This document shows positions 7,226 to 11,889 of a stretch of DNA of 11,889 bases, in pieces. Under the pieces are notes generated by a model. That model did no database searches and was not told the origin of the DNA. It saw only the letters and a program-made list of their open reading frames with translations. This stretch comes from Kaftiobacterium sp035693805. Its GTDB lineage: Bacteria > Sysuimicrobiota > Sysuimicrobiia > Sysuimicrobiales > Kaftiobacteriaceae. How positions within the stretch are numbered: position 1 is the first letter of the stretch; each line of letters starts with the position of its first letter. The DNA is taken from contig DASSGA010000171.1 of the NCBI GenBank assembly GCA_035693805.1, positions 1 through 11,889 on the forward strand, in the 5' to 3' direction. A program made the position numbers and the translations under genes.

Positions 7226-8020
7226 GTGCCTGACGCACCGTTCGTCGTGCTGGACCGCGTGCGGGTGGCCTACTCGCACGACGGGCAGGACGTCGTCGCC
7301 GTCGAGGACGCCAGCCTCCGGGTGGCGCGGGGCGAGTTCGTCGCCGTGACCGGCCCGAGTGGCTGCGGCAAAACCACGATCCTGAAGCTCCTGGCGGGGC
7401 TGCTGCGTCCGCGCGGCGGCCCCGTCGTCGTCGGCGGCCGCCCGGTCGCCGGCCCGCAGAAGAACGTCGGGATGGCCTTCCAGAACGCCACGCTCCTGCC
7501 CTGGCGGCGCACGCTCGAAAACGTCCTCCTGCCGCTGGAGATCGTGGAACCGCACAAACGGCAGTTCCGCTCGCGCCGCGCGGCCTATGACGCGCAGGCC
7601 CGCGAGCTGCTCGCGTCCGTGGGGATGACCGGGTTCGAGGCCCGGTTCCCGTGGCAGATCTCCGGCGGCCAGCAGCAGCGCGTGAACCTCTGCCGGGCGC
7701 TGATCCACGAGCCCGAACTGCTGCTCCTCGACGAGCCGTTCGGGGCGCTGGACGCCTTCACGCGCGAGGAGCTCTGGCAGGTCCTCCAAGACCTCTGGCA
7801 GCGGCGGCGGTTCACCGTCATCCTCGTCACCCACGACCTGCGGGAAGCCGTCTTCCTCGCCGATACCGTCTATGTGATGAGCCCGCGCCCGGGCCGGATC
7901 GTGCACCGCGCCGTGGTGGACCTCCCGCGGCCGCGCACGCTGGAGGGCACCTTCACGCCGCGCTTCACCGACATCTACCACGAGATCCGCGCTCACATCG
8001 GCGCGGTCCGCATGTCATGA
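7226..8020 (+). CDS. ABC transporter ATP-binding protein (SsuB/TauB/ThiZ-like)
   Basis: 264-residue cytoplasmic ATPase powering the importer. All nucleotide-binding motifs are intact: Walker A GPSGCGKTT (43-51), Q-loop Q86 in FQNATLLPW, signature ISGGQQQR (145-152), Walker B ELLLLDE (164-170) with the D-loop following in GALD, and H-loop H203 in VTHD. The LLPW and EPFGALDAFTR sequences are typical of the nitrate/sulfonate/taurine importer ATPases. Start: GTG at 7226, giving MPDAPFVVLDRV; a GTG at 7247 is an alternative that would shorten the N-terminus by 7 residues. The ribosome binding site is poor, consistent with reinitiation after the binding-protein gene. The stop overlaps the permease start as ATGA, so the two are translationally coupled. 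Confidence 0.94.
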   Translation: MPDAPFVVLDRVRVAYSHDGQDVVAVEDASLRVARGEFVAVTGPSGCGKTTILKLLAGLLRPRGGPVVVGGRPVAGPQKNVGMAFQNATLLPWRRTLENVLLPLEIVEPHKRQFRSRRAAYDAQARELLASVGMTGFEARFPWQISGGQQQRVNLCRALIHEPELLLLDEPFGALDAFTREELWQVLQDLWQRRRFTVILVTHDLREAVFLADTVYVMSPRPGRIVHRAVVDLPRPRTLEGTFTPRFTDIYHEIRAHIGAVRMS

Positions 8021-8796
8021 TATCCGCCCGGCGGCGTATGGCTGAAATCGCCCCCCCGACAATCGTCATCATCTTGGTGTTTGTTCTCTGGGAGGCCGCC
8101 GTGCGCGTACTTCGAATTCCGGTTTTCGTTCTGCCCGCGCCGACGGTCATCTGGGGGTCGCTGCTTACCTGGTGGGGGGCGATCTGGTTCAACGCCGAGC
8201 AGACGCTCTACACCACGCTCGCGGGATTCGGCCTCGCGATCATCACCGGGATGGGCCTGGGCCTCGCCATCGGCTACTCGACGCTCGTCTACCGCGCGCT
8301 CTACCCGGTGCTCGTCGGCTTCAACAGCGTGCCGAAGGCGGCGATCGTCCCGGTGCTCGTGATCTGGTTCGGGATCGGCACCGTGCCGGCGGTCATCACC
8401 GCGTTTCTCATCTCGTTCTTTCCAATCGTCGTGAACGTCGCCACCGGTCTGGCCACCCTGGAGCCCGAGCTGCGGGACGTGCTGCGGTCGCTGGGCGCAA
8501 GCAAGGGCGAGATCTTCCTCAAGATCGGCATCCCGCGCTCGCTGCCGTACTTCTTCGCCTCGCTGAAGGTGGCAGCCACGCTTGCCTTCGTCGGCGCCGT
8601 GATCTCCGAGACGGTGGCGGCGAACCGGGGGATCGGCTACATGATGCTGGTGGCGAGTTCGCGGTTCGAGGTCCCGCTGGTCTTCGCCGGGCTCATCGTT
8701 GTCGCCGTGATGGGCGTGGTGCTCTTCGCGGCATTCGCCGTGATCGAGCGCCGCCTCACCGGCTGGGCGTATCGGGGGCAGTCGCTGTCAGGCTAA
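8017..8796 (+). CDS. ABC transporter permease (SsuC/TauC/ThiX-like)
   Basis: 259-residue inner-membrane permease with about six hydrophobic helices. The first is IVIILVFVLWEAAV near residues 14-27. Later ones include FGLAIITGMGLGLAIG, VITAFLISFFPIVVNV and a last helix VAVMGVVLFAAFAVIE. The cytoplasmic EAA loop that docks on the ATPase is visible as LRSLGASKGEIFLKIGIP. The length is typical for the family. The ATG at 8017 is chosen because it overlaps the ATPase stop (ATGA) and sits just before the first helix. As one permease gene is present, a homodimer is expected. The stop overlaps the stop of the opposing ACT-domain gene by 4 bases (8793-8796), leaving no space for a conventional terminator hairpin between them. 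Confidence 0.93.
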   Translation: MISARRRMAEIAPPTIVIILVFVLWEAAVRVLRIPVFVLPAPTVIWGSLLTWWGAIWFNAEQTLYTTLAGFGLAIITGMGLGLAIGYSTLVYRALYPVLVGFNSVPKAAIVPVLVIWFGIGTVPAVITAFLISFFPIVVNVATGLATLEPELRDVLRSLGASKGEIFLKIGIPRSLPYFFASLKVAATLAFVGAVISETVAANRGIGYMMLVASSRFEVPLVFAGLIVVAVMGVVLFAAFAVIERRLTGWAYRGQSLSG

Positions 8797-9212
8797 GCCG
8801 ACGCGCCCAGCGCCTTAGTGGCCTTCTCGTAGTCCGCGGGCGCCACCCACACGATCATGCCGTAGCGGCCCGATCCTGCCCCCAGCGCTGTGACTGCAGT
8901 GACGTTGATGCTCGCATCGGCAAGCGTCTTCGCGTGTGCTGCGGCCGCACCCACGCGGTCGTCGCCCGTGATCAGGAACGCCCGCCTCGGCCCGGTCAGC
9001 GCCAGGCGCGCTGCCTCCGCTGCCTTTTTGAACTTCCCGGCGTCTTCCGGGACGAGATTGAGCTGCGCCTTTCCTCCGCTGGTGGGGAACGCCTGACATG
9101 CTAGCAGGAGGACGCCGGCGTCCTTAAGCGCCGACAGCACCTTCAACCCCTCGCCGGGCTTATCCGGCACGGTTACGTAGTAATACTCCACTCGCCGAAC
9201 CTTGTCCGCCAC
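8793..9212 (-). CDS. Small tandem ACT-domain protein
   Basis: 139-residue protein that appears to consist only of two ACT-like modules. The first covers about residues 8-62 (YYYVTVPDKPGEGLKVLSALKDAGV). The second covers about 78-136 (FLITGDDRVGAAAAHAKTLADASINV, then VTALGAGSGRYGMIVWV). There is no catalytic or DNA-binding domain. ACT pairs usually bind amino acids or similar ligands and regulate enzymes, so a sensor or effector-binding role for the nearby enzymes is inferred. The start lies among clustered GTG codons. A strong GGGGAGG at 9221-9227 is 5 bases before the GTG at 9215 and 8 before the GTG at 9212; I list 9212 (MADKVRR). The gene sits 31 bases after the ygeY stop on the same strand, so the two are probably co-transcribed. 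Its stop overlaps the permease stop on the opposite strand. Confidence 0.82.
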   Translation of the reverse strand: MADKVRRVEYYYVTVPDKPGEGLKVLSALKDAGVLLLACQAFPTSGGKAQLNLVPEDAGKFKKAAEAARLALTGPRRAFLITGDDRVGAAAAHAKTLADASINVTAVTALGAGSGRYGMIVWVAPADYEKATKALGASA

Positions 9213-9220
9213 CACGTTCA

Positions 9221-9227
9221 CCTCCCC
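9221..9227 (-). promoter_or_regulatory. Strong ribosome binding site of the ACT-domain gene
   Basis: GGGGAGG followed by TG is a near-perfect Shine-Dalgarno. It rules out the GTG inside it (9221) as start and points to the GTG at 9215 or 9212. Confidence 0.7.
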
Positions 9228-9243
9228 GTGGATTCCTGCACCA

Positions 9244-10458
9244 CTATGATACTCCGACCATCTCTCCCAGTACGAGCGGCAGCAGCGCGTAGAATCGGGC
9301 TGAGGCGGTGACCTCAGCGAGCGGGACCTGGTCGAGCGTCGTGTGCGCGTAGCGCTCATCCCCGGGTCCGAAGCCGATCGACGGGATCCCGGCTTTCCCC
9401 ATCCAGTACGTGCCGTTCGTGGAGAACGCCCACCGTCCCAGGTCGGTCGGCCGTCCGTAGGTGAGACGAGCCGTCTCCTGCCCGGCCCGCACGAGTACGT
9501 GGTCCTCTGACAACGCCCAGGCCGGGTATACCTTGTTCACCGGGAACACGAAGCCCGTGTAGCTCGGCGCTTCGTACATAGGGATCACGATCTCGGCGTC
9601 CCCGCCGCCCGGCAGGGCGCGCAACTCCGCGATCACCTGCTCCTTGGTCTCGCCCACCGTCACGCGCCGATCGAGGTACAGGGAGCAGACGTCGGGCACC
9701 GCATTCAGCGAGGGCGCGCGGCTCTCGATCTGCGTGACCGCGATCGTCCCGGGACCCAAGAAAGCGTCCCCCTTGAAAGTCCTATTGAGCTCGGCCACCC
9801 GTTGCGCGAACGCCGCCGCCTTGTAGACCGCGTTCTCGCCGCGATCCGGGGCGCTGGCGTGCGCCGTCTTCCCGCGGAACGTGACGCTCACTTCCACCCG
9901 GCCCCGGTGCCCACGGTACACTTGCATCCGCGTGGGCTCGCCGATCACGACGAACTCCGGGCGGAGCCGCTCGTGCTCGACGAGGGCATGGCCGGCGATG
10001 CCGTCGCACCACTCCTCCATGTTGCCGAAGTAGTAGCAGGTCCACCCGTCCAGCAACCCGAGGTGCTTGAGCGCGTGCAGCGCGTAGATCATCGGCGGGG
10101 TGCTGCCCTTCTCGTCGCCCGCGCCGAGGGCGTAGAGGATCCCATGCTCGACCTTTCCCTCGAACGGATCCCACTGCCAGGCGGCGCGATCGCTCACGCC
10201 GACCGTATCGAGGTGGCTATCGTACAGCAGGGTGCGGGGGCCCGTGCCGATCCGGCCGAGGATGTTGCCCATCGCGTCGAACCGCACCTCGTCGAAGCCG
10301 AGCGAGCGCATCCGGTCGCCGACCGCGCCGCCCACGTCCGCCAGCCGGCTGTCGTAGCTTGGGATGGCGACGATCTCACGCAGGAACCGGATGACGTCCG
10401 CCTCACGGCTCCCGAGATAGTCGCTGACGCGGCGGATCACGTCGCTGGATGGGGGCAT
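9244..10458 (-). CDS. ygeY: YgeY-family M20 metallohydrolase
   Basis: 404-residue M20 (ArgE/DapE-type) di-zinc hydrolase, almost exactly the length of E. coli YgeY (403). Metal and catalytic residues are all seen: H82 and D84 (SHLDTVG), bridging D115 (GAGDEKGS), catalytic E148 and ligand E149 (NMEEWCDG), E174 in GEPT, and final ligand H372 (YAHTTLDQV). The dimerisation domain carries H200 (GKTAHASAPDRGENA). STNGTYWMGKAGIPSIGFGPG (346-366) matches the C-terminal catalytic-domain pattern of the YgeY group, known as a selenium-metabolism-linked hydrolase because it co-occurs with SsnA, YgeW and Se-dependent molybdenum hydroxylases. A likely reaction is hydrolysis of an N-acyl or N-carbamoyl amino acid made from purine ring breakdown; that is inference. 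The ATG at 10458 is chosen by family length; the Shine-Dalgarno is weak (GGAG about 14 bases upstream). It is divergent from the PLP-enzyme gene and upstream of the ACT gene. Confidence 0.93.
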   Translation of the reverse strand: MPPSSDVIRRVSDYLGSREADVIRFLREIVAIPSYDSRLADVGGAVGDRMRSLGFDEVRFDAMGNILGRIGTGPRTLLYDSHLDTVGVSDRAAWQWDPFEGKVEHGILYALGAGDEKGSTPPMIYALHALKHLGLLDGWTCYYFGNMEEWCDGIAGHALVEHERLRPEFVVIGEPTRMQVYRGHRGRVEVSVTFRGKTAHASAPDRGENAVYKAAAFAQRVAELNRTFKGDAFLGPGTIAVTQIESRAPSLNAVPDVCSLYLDRRVTVGETKEQVIAELRALPGGGDAEIVIPMYEAPSYTGFVFPVNKVYPAWALSEDHVLVRAGQETARLTYGRPTDLGRWAFSTNGTYWMGKAGIPSIGFGPGDERYAHTTLDQVPLAEVTASARFYALLPLVLGEMVGVS

Positions 10459-10476
10459 AGTCGCTGTGTTCGCTCC

Positions 10477-10502
10477 AGCCGAGGAGATACCTCGCAGCGG
10501 CT
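10477..10502. promoter_or_regulatory. Imperfect inverted repeat in the ygeY/PLP-enzyme divergent spacer (possible operator)
   Basis: CGAGG at 10480-10484 and CCTCG at 10490-10494 form a 5-base stem with a 5-base loop. The flanking AGC (10477-10479) and GCT (10500-10502) extend it across a small bulge. It sits midway between the ygeY start and the preferred start of the PLP-enzyme gene, so a regulator binding here could control both. No clear -35/-10 elements accompany it. If the PLP enzyme starts at the earlier GTG (10466), the repeat is coding and the idea weakens. Confidence 0.3.
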
Positions 10503-10516
10503 CGAAGTGCGCATGG

Positions 10517-11770
10517 GTGTCGTCGGATTGGGGGAACGCGACCGACCTCGTCTGTACCTCCTGCGGGCGCAGGTACGCTCCGGGGGACGCGGTGTACACG
10601 TGCCCCTCATGCGGGCTGGACGGCATCCTCGATATCCAGTATGACTACGACGCTGTGCGGCAGCTGCTCACGCGAGAGCACTTGGCTGCCGATCCTGATC
10701 CGAGCCATTGGCGGTATCTACCGCTGCTCCCCGTTGCCCGCGAGGCGGCACGCCCTCTACTTCCCGTAGGATGGACGCCGGTCCACGAGGTGGCGCCGCT
10801 CGCGCGCTACTTCGGGTTGCGGACCGTCTACGTGAAGGATGAAGGCCGCAACCCCACGGGATCGCTGAAGGATCGCGCGAGCTCGGTGGGCGCGGTGCGG
10901 GCCGCGCGGGCGGGCAGGCGGGAAATCACCTGCGCCTCAACCGGTAACGCGGCATCGTCGCTCGCCGGGCAATCGGCCCAGCTGGGCCTGCACCCGTATA
11001 TCTTCCTGCCTGCGCAAGCATCGCAGTCGAAGCTTGCGCAGATGTTGATCTACGGTGCGACGGTCTTCAAGGTCCGGGGCACCTATGAGGACGCGTTCAG
11101 AATCTCCATGGAAGCTGCAGCGCGCTGGGAGTGGTACAACCGGAACAGCGCCGTGAACCCCGTATTAGTAGAAGGGAAAAAGACCGCCGGGCTGGAGATC
11201 GCCGAGCAGCTGAGGTGGGAACCGCCCGACGCGGTCATCGTGCCCGTCGGCGACGGCTGCACCCTGGCCGGCATCTACAAGGGCCTGCGCGAGATGCAGC
11301 GCATCGGGTTGACCTCCCGCACGCCCCGCGTCATCGGGGTGCAGGCCGCCGGCGCCTCGCCGATCGAGCAGGCGTTCCGTTCCGGCCAGAGCCTCCACCC
11401 GGGTCCGGCGCAGACCATCGCGGACGGCATCGCCGTCGGGACGCCGCGCAACTGGCGCAAGGCGCTCCGCGCGGTCCGCGATTCGGGCGGCACTTACGTC
11501 GCGGTCAGCGATGAGGAGATCCTGGATGCGATGCGGTTGCTGGCCCAGGCAACCGGTATTTGGGGCGAGCCCGCCGCGGTCGCGGGCGTGGCGGCGCTCC
11601 CGTACCTGATCGCAGGCGGCGCGATCACCCGGAGCGAACGCATCCTCCTGGTAATCACGGGCACCGGCCTCAAGGACATCCCGAGTACTCTGCGCGCCTC
11701 CGGCAGCGTGGTCGAGATCGATGCCTCCCTCGACGCGGTTGTGGACACGCTCTTAGGGCGTGACGCTTGA
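10517..11770 (+). CDS. Threonine synthase-like PLP enzyme with N-terminal zinc ribbon
   Basis: 417-residue fold-type II PLP enzyme. A zinc ribbon leads: C13-x2-C16 and C29-x2-C32. The catalytic domain has the Schiff-base lysine K118 in NPTGSLKDRAS, the substrate/cofactor loop STGNAASS (141-148), a Gly-rich loop VGDGCTLAG (244-252) in the usual phosphate-binding position, and the threonine-synthase C-terminal pattern EPAAVAGVAAL then VITGTGLKDI. The family converts O-phosphohomoserine to threonine, but no hom or thrB gene is nearby and the neighbour is ygeY. A catabolic beta- or gamma-elimination, in the place of YgeX (diaminopropionate ammonia-lyase), is therefore worth considering. Two GTG starts are possible: 10517, chosen because the upstream codons look less gene-like, and 10466, which adds 17 residues and would leave only 7 bases to ygeY. 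Neither has a strong Shine-Dalgarno. Confidence 0.88.
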   Translation: MSSDWGNATDLVCTSCGRRYAPGDAVYTCPSCGLDGILDIQYDYDAVRQLLTREHLAADPDPSHWRYLPLLPVAREAARPLLPVGWTPVHEVAPLARYFGLRTVYVKDEGRNPTGSLKDRASSVGAVRAARAGRREITCASTGNAASSLAGQSAQLGLHPYIFLPAQASQSKLAQMLIYGATVFKVRGTYEDAFRISMEAAARWEWYNRNSAVNPVLVEGKKTAGLEIAEQLRWEPPDAVIVPVGDGCTLAGIYKGLREMQRIGLTSRTPRVIGVQAAGASPIEQAFRSGQSLHPGPAQTIADGIAVGTPRNWRKALRAVRDSGGTYVAVSDEEILDAMRLLAQATGIWGEPAAVAGVAALPYLIAGGAITRSERILLVITGTGLKDIPSTLRASGSVVEIDASLDAVVDTLLGRDA

Positions 11771-11786
11771 AGCCATCGCCCGCGGC

Positions 11787-11794
11787 AGAGAGGA
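11787..11794 (+). promoter_or_regulatory. Ribosome binding site for the gene at the right edge
   Basis: AGAGAGGA lies 7 bases before the TTG at 11802. It supports that start over an in-frame GTG at 11760 that would overlap the PLP-enzyme gene. Confidence 0.5.
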
Positions 11795-11801
11795 CGACGC
11801 G

Positions 11802-11889
11802 TTGAAGAACACCCCGCCGAACATCCCCGGCCCGAGCTACGCCGAGATGCGCGACCCACGTCTGCTGCCGGAGGCCTTCCGCGGCCGCG
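11802..11889 (+). CDS. 5' end of an unidentified gene, cut by right edge
   Basis: An open frame of 29 codons starts at TTG 11802, 31 bases after the PLP-enzyme stop on the same strand, and runs off the right edge. It begins MKNTPPNIPG and continues with SYAEMRDPRLLPEAFRGR. Third positions are mostly G or C and a good ribosome binding site is present, so a real gene is likely. An alternative GTG at 11760 in the same frame overlaps the upstream gene by 11 bases. I do not recognise the family from so short a piece. Confidence 0.5.
   Translation, partial: MKNTPPNIPGPSYAEMRDPRLLPEAFRGR

Noticed and set aside
8172..9104. Second plus-frame reading through the permease into the ACT gene
   Set aside because: Arg-rich frame-shifted translation; the true permease frame has helices and the EAA loop.
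9802..10644. Plus-strand open frame opposite ygeY
   Set aside because: Antisense shadow of an M20 gene with all metal ligands intact.
1..11889. tRNA, rRNA, CRISPR array, insertion sequence or attachment site
   Set aside because: I looked for repeat-spacer periodicity, transposase motifs and tRNA-like cloverleaf ends and saw none; almost all the DNA is accounted for by coding sequence.

Overview
The window comes from a GC-rich bacterium. G or C dominates third codon positions, and GTG and TTG starts are common. It holds a compact accessory catabolic locus, not housekeeping genes. I cannot fix the phylum from sequence alone. The mix of a fused molybdenum hydroxylase, a luciferase-like flavoprotein and a THI5/NMT1-type importer would suit an environmental GC-rich lineage (soil or sediment types such as Chloroflexota or Rokubacteria-like candidate phyla), but that is a guess.

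Layout. (1) Minus strand, 6040 down to the left edge: a tightly coupled operon. In transcription order it encodes a luciferase-like (LLM) flavin oxidoreductase, a fused [2Fe-2S]/molybdopterin hydroxylase of the xanthine dehydrogenase family, an SsnA-type amidohydrolase, a YgeW-type carbamoyltransferase, and the start of a probable membrane protein cut by the edge. Every junction is a stop/start overlap (ATGA, GTGA, TGATG) or a longer overlap. (2) 6041-6166: a 126-base divergent control region. (3) Plus strand, 6167-8796: a complete ABC importer operon with a THI5/NMT1-type binding protein, ATPase and permease. It ends tail to tail, with a 4-base overlap, against (4) the minus-strand pair ygeY (M20 hydrolase) and a small tandem ACT-domain protein (10458 to 8793). 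(5) About 58 bases of divergent spacer with an imperfect inverted repeat. (6) Plus strand: a threonine-synthase-like PLP enzyme with an N-terminal zinc ribbon, followed by the first codons of another gene at the right edge.

How the genes fit together. YgeW, SsnA, YgeY and an XdhD-like fused molybdenum hydroxylase are the families that cluster in E. coli (xdhABC-ygeVWXY...ssnA-ygfM-xdhD) and in anaerobes. There they mark selenium-dependent molybdenum hydroxylase loci and purine/urate catabolism. By eye, the hydroxylase here keeps residues equivalent to the purine-binding Glu and Arg of bovine xanthine oxidase, so a purine-like substrate is likely. A reasonable inferred scheme has five parts: the ABC system imports a purine, ureide or related heterocycle; the hydroxylase and SsnA oxidise and deaminate or hydrolyse it; LLM flavin chemistry may join in; YgeY and YgeW dismantle ureido groups, YgeW possibly yielding carbamoyl phosphate; and the PLP enzyme removes ammonia from the remaining amino acid. 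Three things differ from the enteric layout: no FAD subunit is visible, a threonine-synthase-like enzyme occupies the role expected of YgeX (diaminopropionate ammonia-lyase), and LLM, ABC-importer and ACT genes are added.
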